Shown: positions 46,701 through 59,090 of the stretch, in pieces
How positions within the stretch are numbered: the first letter of the stretch is position 1
Layout of the letters: every line of letters begins with the position of its first letter
Assembly: GCA_015847255.1 (NCBI GenBank)
Contig: JADLZK010004597.1
Coordinates: 806,001 to 870,000, forward strand
Reading direction: 5' to 3'
Length of the DNA: 64,000 nucleotides
DNA from: Hyparrhenia diplandra
Lineage: Eukaryota; Streptophyta; Magnoliopsida; Poales; Poaceae
Notes under the pieces: model-generated
What the model was told of the DNA's origin: nothing
Seen by the model: the letters and a program-made list of their open reading frames with translations, nothing else
Database searches by the model: none
Translations under genes and position numbers: made by a program

Positions 46701-48531
46701 CTAGGGTTTCTTGTGTAGTTAAAATTATGTGTTTGCAGAAGAGATATGCACTTATTAGTATCATACATCATAATGCATTCATCCATCATTCTATCTCATT
46801 TTATATACCAAAGCATGTCTCGTGCATTCGGTTTTTAACCCTTGCATATGCATGCATCATCATCGAGATCGGAGGAGTTAGTTCGGGGAGGAGATCGGTG
46901 GAGCGTGAGGTCAACCTTCATCGTCCCAGAGTGCAGCCAAAAGACCCCCACGCAGGAGAAGGAGGACCGTCACTCCGGCTTCTAGAAGACTCTAACTTCT
47001 TCCCCTCGCTACTTTTCTCAAGGCAAGCCCCGGTGCACGCCCTCGAACTTTCCTATGCTTTCTAAATTAACTTGTTGAGTCCTTTTTATGAATGCTGCAT
47101 TAAGTATAGGAAGTGGTTGAAACCGTTCTTCGCACGTGATATCCTTTGAAGTTGTCCTATCCTATTTAGGAGTCTAGGTTAAATAAATGCTCGTTATGAT
47201 GATTCAAGAGACAAAGTGAATTCCGTCACCGAGAGGGGATGTTTGTAGTTAGTCACATGGGTGACTAACAAGCACCCGAGAACCCTGAATAATAAAACAT
47301 GTGAGATCGGATGGATATTGTGGTCTTCCATCCGATCGCCTAATGACTTTACCCTCCGGCCGGAAGCCTCGCCGGAAGTTGAACGCACTGTTCATATAGT
47401 AGGCTCCGCCGGGTCGCGGAGCCACGAAGCTCGTGGAGAATGCTAGGGGCCGGCATTTGTACGCTTAACGCCCCTCCTTGGTGATGGTTGGTGTGGTTAA
47501 TCGGGCACAAGAAGATGCGCACGCAGGGGTCGTACTCGCGTTTTCGCTCACTTGGTGGCTCGAGAGGAGGGGTTGCCGACAGTCCGAGACTTTACGCCCC
47601 CTAACGCCTTGGGAGTGATCGGGTCCTACCCTCGTACCAAAGTAGGCCTGGTTTATGATGTGGTATTCGCCACCGGGTTTGCAATCGATTTGAATCGCCA
47701 TCTCTCCCGGATAGTGAGAACCCGTCCGTCTCTCCGGCATCGTAGCTAATATCACAATAATGGTTATTCTTATTCATCCGCCGATGTTAAAATGTTGATC
47801 AAGTTACTTATACGATTATTTATATATCGCTGAGCATATGTTTTTAATCTTGACTATACAAGACTTATGGTTATGTATATAATAACAACCTTTTAATTTG
47901 GAAGAACTTTGAATAGTATGTGTAGACGCACTAATCAACCTTATTTTTTCGAAATTAAATGTGAGTCGGCCCGACTCGGATAAAGCCAAGCATAATCCTT
48001 GGAGTCTTTTCCTTATTTTCTCGGTTTAAGACGGGTAAGTCTTGCGGAGTACAATTGAGTACTCACGGGTTAATTCCCCGTTGTTGCAGGTGATCCGTCT
48101 AGCATGATTTTATCCAGATGTGATGTGCGGTGGTTGAAGAATAATGCCTAGGGCATGGCGCTCTCCATATTTCCCCCGTCTCTTGCTATTGGCTGGGGGT
48201 GATATCATGTTGGCACTATCTATTTTATTATGATTTCCGTTGTACAACTATTTTGCTTTCGAAAAGCTATTGCTTCCGCACTCTGAATTACTTTTGAAAT
48301 AAATGTGTACATCGCACTCGATTAATATATATTGAATTTGGTTTGAGATACCTGCGGATTGGAACTACTGAGCTCAACGATCCTTGGTTGTGCTGTTGAT
48401 GAGTTTGAAATCACTCTGAGATTTCCGGAATACCGGGTTTATATGGATTCAAGTGTAGACTGCGATTGCTTCGGTAATTGCGAATTATACTTGATTTCTT
48501 ATAAATTGGTCGGCTTTGTCGGTGGGACCGG
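43745..48531 (+). mobile_element. Solo-LTR-like non-coding insertion (about 4.8 kb) in Copia C
   Basis: Interrupts Copia C between the gag knuckle and protease. The left edge TGACCAGAACACCCTAG is a plausible LTR start. GGAGG occurs just before it (43740-43744) and again at 48532-48536, a candidate 5-bp target duplication. There is a GC-rich centre (44420-45340) between AT-rich arms, and no transposon protein domain. The right end does not show a perfect CA, so the boundary is approximate. It could instead be a non-autonomous internal region. Confidence 0.5.
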
Positions 48532-51500
48532 GGAGGCGGTGGGAACCACGGCGGGCGGAGGAGGTGGCCGCGGGCGACACAGGGGGCGCCGCGCGACGCC
48601 GCCGCCGTACCGATGAAGACGACAAAGACGCTTCTTCTACTCAGGCGTTTGACGATGACGATGAAGGCACGCTCTTCCTCACGCACGGCGTTGAAGAAGA
48701 TGAAGGTGCGTGCTTCAAGGAATGCCGAGGCGAGCCGGGTTTCGCGCACGAAGTTCCGTGAGCCGGATGATGCGCCGCTGTCGCTCGCTCCAAGTCCACC
48801 GTCGTCGACATCGACGAGCCCCGCGCGCGAGCGTTCCTGAACACCGGCCCGGGTGACGAGAAGCTGGATGGTTGGTACCTCGACACCGGCGCCACCCACC
48901 ACATGACCGGCCGCCGGGACTTCTTCTCTCGACTCGACCGCCGCTCCACGGACAAGACGCTTCGTGATGCATCCGGGTGCAAATCGAGGGAGTCGGGTCG
49001 ATTGTCTTTCAGACGAAGAATGGCGAGCTGTGGTGCTCCATGGCGTCTTACTTCATCCCGGCAAGCAGTAACTCCATCATGAGTTTGGGGCAACTCGATG
49101 AAGGCGGCTCCAAGGTGGGAGATCGAGCACGGGTGTCGAGGATCCGGGACCCGCGCCGGCGGCCCGCCAAGGTGAAGCGCGCGCAGTCCCCGCCTACATC
49201 CTTCACCCGGGAGGCCGCGACCACTCCGCCTCGCCGCGAGGAAGGACGACGACGCCTGGCGCGGCACGAGCGGTACGGCCACCTCAAGCTTCGGTGCCGC
49301 ACAAGCTCGGCAAGTGAGATGGCGCGCTGCATGCCGGGTGATCAAGCACGCGAGCAGTCTCGCGACACGCGCCACCACCAAGATGCGCCGTCAATCGTTC
49401 CCTGCAGGAGGCCAGTATCGTGAGCGCGGGCACGCACGCTAGTGCACGGTGACCTGCGAGGGCCGATGACTCGGCGACTAGCGGCCGGGCGCTTCTTCCC
49501 GCTGATGGTGGATGATGCCACCCGCCATGTGGGTCGCTCCCGCCGTCGAAGGACGCCGCGCGGCGAGGCCGTCAAGAGGATCAAGGCGGAAGCAGAAGGA
49601 GAGCGGCGGGCGGCGAAGGTGCTGCGCACGGACAACGGCGGAGAGTTCACGTGTCCGGTCCACGACGACGTGCGCAGGAGGGCGTCAGCGGCACTTTCTC
49701 CGCTCCGCACACGCCGCGGCGAACGAGTCGTGAGCGGCGCAATCGGAACCGCGTCATGGCGGCAGCCGCCCCCGGGCGCGAAGGAGGTTGCCGGCCGATT
49801 CGGGGGGCGGTCATGATACATGATTCATCTATCGAACGATCGCCCGGCGAGGAGCTTGCGTGGCAAGACCCCTATGAAGCTTGGCATGGTCGGCGCCGGT
49901 GAGCCATCTCCGCGTGTTCGGGTGCGTGGCGTACACCGGGGGACCTCACCAGCTCTCCGCAGGCCGGATGACCGCGGCAAGGCCGGGCGTCTTCGTGGCG
50001 CATCCTTGTGCTGCGACCCCGGGACACACTGGTGAGGATCAGGCTGCGACGCCGTCTTCGATGAAGGACGCTGGGATTGGGCCACCAAGGAGGCGGCGGG
50101 TCTCGGCGGTGTCGAGTGACTTCACCGCCGAGCACGTCCGTCCGCGGACGGCAGGAGGCACGAGGGGGAGGTGGACTCTCCTCGCCCCGCGCACGCCGTC
50201 ACCAAGTCCCGGAGCCGGAGGGACATCGGCCGGGCGACGACAGCCTCCCACGGCGCCCGGGATCGGCTACGGGCGCACCACGTTCCCCATCCTCGGTCGG
50301 TTCCCCTGTTTCGCCACGGCACCAGCGGCGGCGGCGATCAAGTGGAGTTCGCCACTCCGCCGAGGGCGATGATGAGGCTAGACGCGTGGCATGATGATGA
50401 TGAGCATTTGTGGTACGGATCGTCACCAACATCCTCGGCCATGCCCTACACCACCACCGGCATCGCCTCTTCGCGTTGCACCTCACACACGCACGGAGTT
50501 GCTAATTTCGCTTCGGCTAAGGATGATCCTGCTGGCGCCAGCGGTGATGGAGAGGACGGCCGAGTCGGTGAGAAGAATCGCACTGAGCCGGTGCGCTTGC
50601 CGCGGTCACCGCCCATTTCTCGAAGTGGGTGGCCTGGCCCGAAGAAGGATGAATCGGCGCGGTGATCAAGCACAAGGCGAGATTGGGGCGCGCGGCTTCA
50701 GCAAGGGAAGGGATCGACTACGACGACAGCGTTTGCGCCGGTGGCGCGGATGGAGTCGATCCGCGTCCTCCTTGCGGCGGCTGAGAAGGGTGGCGTGTCC
50801 ACCACATGGACGTGAAGTCCGCGTTCCTCAACTACGACCTCAAGGAGGAGGTGTTCATGCAAAGACCCGCCAAAGCCACGCCGGTCGCCGGAGGAGGACA
50901 AGGTGTATCGCTCGCGCAAGGCTCTATGGCTCGGGCCCTCGCGCTTTGGAATGAGAAGCTTGATGCCACACTCAAAGGAGCCGAGGTTCGTCGTAGCGCT
51001 CATGAGAGGCTGGGCGATGTACAAAGTGGGCTCCGGCGACCACGATGCCGATTGTCGGGGTCACGCCGATGATCCGATCATCACGGCGCGCCGCCGTGGA
51101 GGTGATTGAGAGGTTCAAGGCTCGATGAAGAGGGTCTTCGACATGAGTGACACGGGCCCGCTTCAGCTTCTACCCGGGTCGAGGTGCAAGCAAGATGAGG
51201 CCGGGATCACTCTCGTGCCCGGGATCACTCTCAGGCCGGGATCACTCATTACGCCAAGAGGATCCCGGAGCTTGGGAGGATGGTTGGCTGCAACCCAGCC
51301 CGCACTCCAATGGAGGAACGGCTGCGACTCAGCCAGGACATGGAAGCTTTGAAGTCGATCCCACCCACTACAGCGGCCGATTGGGAGCCTAAGGTACCCG
51401 GTACACACTCGCCACGATCTCGCCTTTCTTTGTTGGCTTTGTCGGCCCGGTTCATGGAGAGGCCAACCGAGGAGCATCGAGTTGCTGTCAAGCGCTTACT

Positions 51501-52030
51501 AAGGTATGTAGTCGGGACTCGACTATGGGTCGCACTACACCAAGGCTCCCGCCAGAGCTCGGTTCATCGGCTACTCGATAGTGATCTAGTCGGGGACATT
51601 GACAACGACAAGAGCACCCGCATGGGTCTTTGTTCTTCTTGGGCAATAGCCCGTGAGTTGGCAATCGGTGAAGCGTAAGGTTGTAGCCTTGTCCGGTTGT
51701 GAGGCGAGTATGTTGCCACTACTACGTGTTAGCCTACTCAAGCCATGTGGTCAGTCAAGATTACTTGCTGAGCTGATTGGAAGACCAAAGAGAGAGCTTG
51801 AGTTGAAGGTGGACAGCGGAATCGCTTCTAGCACTTGCCAAGAATCCTGTCAATTCCATGAGAAGAGCAAGCATATCAAGATCAAGTATCATTTCATCGG
51901 GAATTGCTTGAGGACGGAGCATCAAGGCCGAGTACATCTCCACCACCGATCACCGGGCCGATATCTTAACCAAGTCTTTGGGAAGGATGAAGTTCCAAGA
52001 GATAAGGGGAAGGATAGGCTGAGAAGGTGA
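48532..52030 (+). pseudogene. Copia C protease, integrase, RT and RNase H, frameshifted
   Basis: Protease active site in WYLDTGATHHMTG (about 48870-48910), then GVGSIVFQTKNGELW and SIMSLGQLDEGGSK. Integrase: HERYGHL, MVDDATRHVG, VLRTDNGGEFT, PYEAWHGRR, SHLRVFGCVAY. RT: MDVKSAFLNYDLKEEVFMQ (from 50806), a degraded YVDD as HADDPIIT, NPARTPMEERLRLSQ. RNase H: RFMERPTEEH, SWQSVKRKVVALSGCEA, KSKHIKIKYHFIGNC. Collinear with a full copia pol, but the frame changes at short intervals, so it is inactive as read. Confidence 0.85.
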
Positions 52031-52068
52031 TCGGGTTCAAGGGAAGACAAGGCTAAGGGGGGGAGAAA

Positions 52069-52359
52069 TGATAGACTTACCCCGTGTCTTACCTTGATTA
52101 GCTAAATAAGTTCGCTTGCTTTTTTCATCATTAGCCTTTTGCTTTACTTGTAAGCCGCCTTGAAAGCCAAGTTAAAGAGCTTCTTGGTGGCCAAGTTAGA
52201 AAGGGAGTAGGTGAGCTCTCTCAAGATATATAGTTGGGGGCAAGCCCTCCACCTCTTGTAAGAAAACTCGAGTATTTCCAGTTTTCAATCCAAGCGGCCA
52301 GGGCCAAGCCGCCCGGCTTGTGTTCTATCAAGTGCAAATTGAGTTCTATGTTTCCAACA
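52069..52359 (+). repeat. Copia C 3' LTR
   Basis: Partner of 42189-42481, preceded by the polypurine tract (about 52055-52068) and followed by the duplicated GGGGAT. Beyond it, sequence continues as TTCAAGTTCAAATGTCC, the original flank. Confidence 0.92.
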
Positions 52360-52365
52360 GGGGAT

Positions 52366-53020
52366 TTCAAGTTCAAATGTCCAAACTCTTTGCACCGTCA
52401 AAAACCAAGTCAAATCATTTTTCGATGAAGTAATATGTTTTCTCCTTGTACAACTTGTGCTTTGACCTTTCAAATATTGTGGGACGATAAGCATATATTG
52501 TATGATGTTTTCCATACTATGTTTTGAAAAATGCTAAATATTCAAAGTTTATCCTAACTATGTTTACTTAATCATTTCTCCTATATTTTAGGTGACTAAA
52601 TTTTAAGATGATTTCAAGCAACACTCTTACGCCACTAACTAGTACTACGAAAGGTGGTCGGGCTCGGGATTTAGGGTTGGGGTATTCAAAATTTTCAGGG
52701 GGCTTAAAAAAAATCTTTGCCACTCTAAAGTATAGATTTATAACACATAATTAAATATCAAAATAAGATTAAGAAGTGATCCATTTGAGCCCTAGAGGCT
52801 ATATCAGATTGGGATGCCTGTTCTATGATGTTTTTTTTTTATGCATATACATGTTATATGCTATGTATATAAATTTTTTTTGCCGAGAAAATTTGGGTAT
52901 TCAGCTAAATACCATTGCATCAATAACTTGGGCCGCCCCCGACTATGAGTAGTTATTTTTGTGATTTTTCATTTGTCTTTGTTCCATAACTTATCAATTT
53001 TTTTGTCCTTGTCCGGCTAT
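52366..53020. other. AT-rich spacer
   Basis: Original flank of the Copia C insertion, continuing to the LINE relic. No gene or defined element recognised. Confidence 0.3.
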
Positions 53021-55940
53021 AGAAACAGCTATGAAACCTACACTCTCTCTTTATCTCCTTCAAAATATTTCTAAAATGTATCCATTTCCACCCATTTGTA
53101 AAAGTCGAAATTCAATTTGGATCAAAAAATTGGGAAGATGCGCCTATGTATCTGAGTCTGAAAACTTGATGCTATGTTCCCCTTTTACTGAGTTAGAAAT
53201 CAAGAATGCTTTATTCCAAATGAAAAGAAACAAAAGCAAGAGGACCTAATAAAATTCCAATTGAATTTTATCAAGCCTTCTTGGGATATAGTCAAATTTG
53301 ATATCATACAACTCGTTTCTCGACTTTCACAATGAACAAGTGAATATTAGTAAGATCAATTATGGGATTATTACTTTACTCCCAAAAAAATCAGATGCCA
53401 CCACCATTCAAAGAATATAGACCTATTTGTTTATTGAAACTGCATTTACAAGTTGATCACCAAAACTCTCGCCATAAGAATTGAAAAAGTTGTTGATAAA
53501 CTCATACACCGCAACCATCTTTTTTTTATGAAAGGGAGAAATATTATGAGTGGTGTCATGATTTTACATGAAATTCTTCATGAAACCAAACTAAGCAAGA
53601 AGCCAGGAATAATTCTAAAATTAGATTTTGAAAAAGCATATGACAAAGTCAAATGGAAATTCTTATTTGACTGTCTAAATGCTAGAGGTTTCTCGCCCTC
53701 GATGATGGTGCAGATGGATTAAACAAGTAGCCTTTGGTGGCATCATGTGTGAAAATTTATGACAAAATTGGAAAGTATATTAAGAGTTTCAAGGGGTTAG
53801 ACAAGGTGACCCCTTTGTCTCCCATTTTGTTCAACTTCATAGCTGATGGGTTGACAAGAATGATTGTTAGAGCTCAGGAAAATAATATGATATGTGGTCT
53901 GATTAATCATATTATTGACAAAGGCACAACAGTTCTACAGTATGCAGATGATACCATCATATGCTTCAAACATGATGTGGAAGGGGCAACGAATCTAAAA
54001 TTTCTCCTAAATCTATATGAATTAATGGCTGGCTCGAAGATTAATTTCAATAAAAGTGAAGTCATAGTTGTCAATGACCCTCGAAACATGGCTGACCTCT
54101 ATGCTGATATTTTCAACTATCAAGTAGAAAATTTTCCTATCAAGTACCTAGGTGTGCCGTTAGTCCTAGTAGACTGCATATTATTGATTGGTTACCCCTT
54201 TATGAGAAAAGTGCCAAAAAGTTAGATATTTGGAAAGGTGGTACAATGTCAATTGTTGGTAGAAAATTCTTATTGACTCAAGCCTTAGTAATGCTCCTAT
54301 ATACCACATGTCTAGTAGCTAATGCCAAAAACTTTTGAAAGTAAAATGGATAAACAAAGAAGGTCCTTCTTTTGGCAAGGTGGTGGTACAAAGAAGAAGT
54401 ATCATTTGATAAAATGGATTAAGATCTGTAGAAGTAAAAAACAAGGAGGATTTGGTATCAAGGATATTAGAAAAACAAATATTAGCCTACTACGTAAGTG
54501 GCTACGGAAGCTTGATACCGACCGGATTATGGCAACAGATTGTTAAACACAAATATATTAAAAAGACAATAATTAGTTCTCACGTAAGACATAAGCAAAC
54601 TGATTCCCCTATGTGGAGTGATCTGTTAAACATAAGGGATGTATATCTTTATGGAAGAAAATTTAAGGTGGGCAATGGAAAGAATATTAAATTACGGGAT
54701 CGATAATTGGTTGTATGACAAACCTCTTTCTATCCTTGTATCCTGATCTCTTTCATATGACAAACCGTAAGAATATCTATCTTGCTGAAGCTAAAAGTAA
54801 TATATCATGTGTAACCTTTTCAAGATGGTTAGTGGATAGATGGAGTGCACAATGGTCTGAAATTATGAAACCGATAAAATCCAATTACGAAAGAAAGGGA
54901 AGACAAAGTCTTACGGAGATTTGGAAAGAAGAAAACCTTTTTCGTTAAATCTTTATACAATGTCCCGACTTCCGGTGACTCGAATATATTACAAAAAAAA
55001 TCTGGAAAAGTAAAATTTCAGATAAAATAAAATTTTTCTTTGGCTTATGGTCAATAATGCCATCTTGACTAAAGACAATTTGATCAAAAGGAAATGGAAA
55101 GGGGAACCAGATTGCTATTTCTGTCAAAATGATGAAAGTATTCAACACTTGTTTTTCTCATGTAACATTGCTAAAACAATTTGGGCTACATTTGCCACAT
55201 GTTTTGGAGCTTCAAATATTCCTAGCAATTTAATACAAGCATGGTCATGGTGTGAATCTTGGTTGCCAAACAACCAGAATTGTCATACATTAGGAATAGC
55301 TGCCATTTGTTGGGATATTTGGAAAGCTAGAAGCTAGGAAACGCTTTGAAAAAAAGATCAAAACCCAATTTCTATTGTTTGTCATGCTTGTGCCCTAATG
55401 AGTTACTAGGCAGGTTTATACTCCAAAGAAGAAGAAGTTATCAAGGCCGGTGTCAACACCGCTATCGAGATTGTTGTCAAATTGCTGGCGAAGAAGACGA
55501 AGAGCAACAAGAACAACTCTCAGCTCAACATCAATGATCAAGACCCTACAGATGGTTCAGATTCTACACTGATGTGATCCCTGGTGCTTGAATGTAGTTC
55601 AAGTGTGCCTGTCTGAACTTTTTGATGATCGCAGCCGCCTGTGGCTTGTCTGGTTTAAATGTTGGCTACTTTGAGCTCCTCACTGTCGAGTTAGGACAAT
55701 GTCTGTAATAATGCTTGTTGTGTTAGCTGGTACTTTTCTAGTTTATCTCAGGTCTTTGTTAGTGTTGTTAGGTCTTGCTGATCAAGCATTAGTCTCTTGG
55801 TTGTCCTTTGGGGTTCTGGTCTTCTGCTGGTGGTTGTCCTTTCTCTGGCAATGTCTGCAATTCAAAGTATGCATGTATTTCCGTTGCTTAATGGATATGG
55901 GGTTCTACCTCGCTTTGAATTTTTTTGTAAAAGTCAAAAA
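53021..55940 (+). pseudogene. L1-type LINE ORF2 relic (reverse transcriptase to 3' end)
   Basis: Starts inside ORF2 (ENLMLCSPFTELEIKNALFQ), so the endonuclease half is gone. RT blocks: RNIMSGVMILHEILHE, ILKLDFEKAYDKVKW, PLSPILFNFIADGLTRM, the catalytic QYADDTIICF (about 53938-53967), INFNKSEV, PIKYLGVPL. Connector: FFWQGGGTKKKYHLIKWIKI. C-terminal zinc-binding region: CYFCQNDESIQHLFFSC followed by IWATFATC (55047-55337). A non-coding 3' tail runs to about 55940. Several frameshifts. Probably 5'-truncated on insertion, as LINEs usually are. Possibly the same family as the ORF1 fragment at 37017-39400. Confidence 0.85.
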
Positions 55941-56239
55941 GCCAAAGTAGGGTCCAAGGTGTTGTTAAAATTGAACTACACAAAAGTAACTACTTCTGCA
56001 ATAGTAGTTATGTTGGTTGGTATTATGATTTTCGATAGTAGAAAGACTTCACAAAAGCTAAAACCAAACCCAACCTAAATAGTTAATAGTACATAAATAG
56101 TTTTCATTGTCACAACATTTTTACTCACGGTACACAAAAATAGACATAAGTACACATTGTGGTATGGCCAAGAATGACCGGTAGGAGTTCATTTCTAAGG
56201 CGGTTTATATAATAATATATAAGACTATCGATAGATCCT

Positions 56240-56700
56240 TCAGTTTCAACTGGCCTAAGTTACCACCATTAGAAAATATTTTAAAATATTAGTCTAATTT
56301 TAACCCTCTAACATACATCAGCCCCTAATTTATATTTAAAAATATTTTTTTTTCGCCCGATTTACCTTCGTGTTGTTTAGGCTTAGTCTAATTTAACCCT
56401 CTCTAACATCACACCACATCAGAAAAACAATCCATCACGAAAACCATCCAAAGTGCAAATATAAATGGTTTTAATGTTAAAAAGAGGCAGAAATACAGGT
56501 TTTGTTCCTAAGAGACTAAATGAGATGTTTGAAGGATGTAAATTGTTGTTTTTTTATTTTAAAATGATACGTCAAATTTGGTCTCATCAAGAATTGCCAC
56601 GTCAATCTCTCTCCATAGGCGAGCTCAACTGCTGAAGTGGCTAGTTTTTAGGATTTGCCGCATCTTCTTCACCATCAATCCAGCAATTATACTCTCTCAA
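56240..56700. repeat. Dispersed direct duplication, left copy
   Basis: Aligns in order with 60430-62110: AGAAAATATTTTAAAA, CCCGATTTACCTTCGTG, TTAACCCTCTCTAACATCA, AAACCATCCAAAGTGCAAA, TTGAAGGATGTAAATTGT, GGCGAGCTCAACTGCT, AGGATTTGCCGCATCTTC. The left copy is uninterrupted, while the right copy carries two later insertions. Confidence 0.85.
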
Positions 56701-56820
56701 CAAAAAAGTAATTCTCTCATTATTTGAACCCTCACATCACTACCGGTTTAGTTTTGTCTGTTCATTTTTCCGATAGTGAAGGGGGTGAGAACCCGACAGT
56801 GATAGATTTGGGGTACTAAC

Positions 56821-56896
56821 AATAGAATAAAATAATTATTTTATAAGCTCATCTCATGGAAAAAATAGAATAAAATAATTATTTTATAAGCTCATC
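56821..56896. repeat. Tandem repeat, 33-bp unit with period 43
   Basis: Two identical copies of a 33-bp AT-rich unit (AATAGAATAAAATAATTATT ... AAGCTCATC) at 56821-56853 and 56864-56896. Confidence 0.9.
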
Positions 56897-57180
56897 AAAA
56901 GTGGAAAAATATCCTTAGCAAACCTCACAGTAATGACACTTACAATTCATTTTAAGTTATATTAATACTCGTGATAATCAAATTTGGAAGTCGTTATCTT
57001 GAAAATTTTAAATGTTTTGATCTATTCTTGTTATACCTAATTGGGCCTCCCAATGTCGCTGGAATAACTGGGCGACCGGGCTGATTAGCTTAATGACTGC
57101 TGGGCTAAAATCCAGCTATCAATCCCCACTAGCTAGCACCGTGACCTTCTTTTAAGAACTAGTATAGTGCCCGTGCTAAC

Positions 57181-59090
57181 GCCACGACATCATTTCAAAG
57201 AGGCACATGAAAACAACTAAACGACAAGATAATAGTAACAGTGATTTTATGTCTAGAATCACTGTCTACAGTTGTTTAGTCAAGAGAGCAAACTCAGATA
57301 TGCTTCACATTTAGAAGGGAGACTACCAATGTTAGTTTTACTTCAATTTCATTGCCATGACATTTGTATACAGGGCTGAAAAATGGGGAGACGAAGGCCA
57401 AGAAATGGGAAACAGTAATCGAAACTTGCTTCTGCTCTTCGCACAACAGTTACCATAGTAGGACAATCGATTCCAAGGAGTGATGGTCCACTGAAACCAA
57501 CCCCCAGACGAAGGCCAAGAAATAGGAAACAGTCACAAAAACTGTCAAGATGGAAGTGGTCCTGTACTTGTGTGGCCACTTTCTGAATTTTCAAGGACAA
57601 AAACAACATGAAGCCTCCAAAGGAAAAATCAGGTCATCTGGCTTTAGTTTGTGCCGAGTGTGCAATGTCAGTATCCCATACTATACTTGTTGACGCTGTC
57701 CACCTATATCGTTCAAACAAAATGAATCAACAGCATGAGCCACAAACCAAAAAAAAACCAATGAGAAACTACTTGGGACTCAGAGGTAGAAGAAGGAACA
57801 GCAATTTGGAACAAGGAAATTGTTGAATAATTTGGTTAGTATGGAAAAAGGAAGGTTGACAGAGGTTATAAGACCATGGAAGTAAATTTACCATGGATCT
57901 TATTTAAATGAAGCATGTAATGAAAAAACCATAAGGATCTCAGCTCCATCTCTATGCTTTCTAACTCAGACCCATCCATCTCAGCAGCATTTGTAGCTAA
58001 TATTTGTTGTACACATACACAACCAATTATCTGGGGAAGGTTCATGTGATCTACTATTCAAAAATAACTGCAACTTTTAACAGAAGCATGTAATGGAAAA
58101 AATCGGAGCATCTAAGAACTGGTGATCTACTATTCAAAAAGAAATTCCATCTATTTGATTTATTGCTAGATTTTAAAGTCCGCACATGTCTGTTTATTAT
58201 CCAAACTTGTTCTACAAAATAACAAAACACACTACTGTTCCACCTCTCTATGGATAAATTAATAGAACAGTACTAATTAGCCTGCCCTGCATTAATTATT
58301 GTTAAATTTTAAAGCTGTACATGTCTGTTTATTATCAAACTTGTTGCAAAATAAACATGTGGAAAATATTTCAATTGGCTAACTACTGATATTAATCTCC
58401 TTTTTTATCACTGAACTACCATACTAAAGCCTGCATCACCAACATGTCATGAGGAGCAAAGTGTAATGTATGCCAAAATGCAATATATATATATGAAAAA
58501 AATATTAGTCAATTGGCTATTACTACTGATATTAAGCTTTTTTTTATCACTGAACTACCATACAAATTTCCATCATATAACCTGTAATATCATGAGCACC
58601 AAAGTCTCTTGTATGCCTAAATTCATTTTTGAAGTAGAAAAAAAGGTAGCAAGTAAACCCTCGTCATGGATCTAGACCTAAAGCAGATTTGGTGTGGTCC
58701 TCATGAGGAGTCTTCATGAAACCTGTAATGAAATTAGCACCATTAGCAAAATAAAAGGCTGCTCTTGTTTGAAAAAGAAAATTTCTTGTAGCAAGTAAAA
58801 AGCAGCTAAATTAAATTCAGGCATGAACTTTCCTAACCATGTGAATTTCACATCCTATCTGTCATCCTATCATAATGTTCAGTTCAGATTGATCCTAACA
58901 GTTGGACGAAAAAGCAATGCACCAATCGAATGAAAATCAGCAAAGCAGCAAACAAATCAACATACATGTTCAGTGGTAAGTCAATGCCAATTTCTTTACC
59001 CACGACCGGAGTCAGATGTGGATCCTAACAGTTGGACGAAAAAGCAATGCACCAATCGAATAGAAAATGTGAGCAGGAGGGGACAAACCT
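57181..59090. other. AT-rich stretch built of local duplications, no gene recognised
   Basis: Repeated pairs: AGACGAAGGCCAAGAAAT at 57389 and 57506; GATCTACTATTCAAAAA at about 58049 and 58125; ACATGTCTGTTTATTATC near 58184 and 58318; TCAATTGGCTA with ACTGAACTACCATAC at 58371 and 58509; a 41-bp near-exact repeat at 58891 and 59021. No convincing coding sequence on either strand. Confidence 0.6.

Larger units (their letters stand above)
42189..52359 (+). mobile_element. Copia retrotransposon C (both LTRs) with a nested solo-LTR-like insertion
   Basis: LTRs at 42189-42481 and 52069-52359 have TGATAGACTTACC...TTCCAACA ends. A duplicated GGGGAT lies on both outer sides (42183-42188, 52360-52365), so the target duplication is 5-6 bp. 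After the left LTR comes the primer-binding site TGGTATCTAGAGCCAGG, close to the initiator-Met-tRNA complement. Before the right LTR lies the polypurine tract AAGGGGGGGAGAAA. The order gag, protease, integrase, RT, RNase H is typical of Ty1/copia. All frames are shattered by small indels. Confidence 0.92.
55941..57180. other. AT-rich repeat-containing spacer
   Basis: No gene. Contains the left copy of a dispersed duplication (56240-56700), a short tandem repeat (56821-56896) and, near 56738, a CACTACCGG terminus with TGTCTGTTC/GACAGTGA motifs that may be a CACTA fragment. Confidence 0.4.

Noticed and set aside
56738..56830. CACTA fragment starting CACTACCGG
   Set aside because: Only a single short terminus-like match; too little to call an element.
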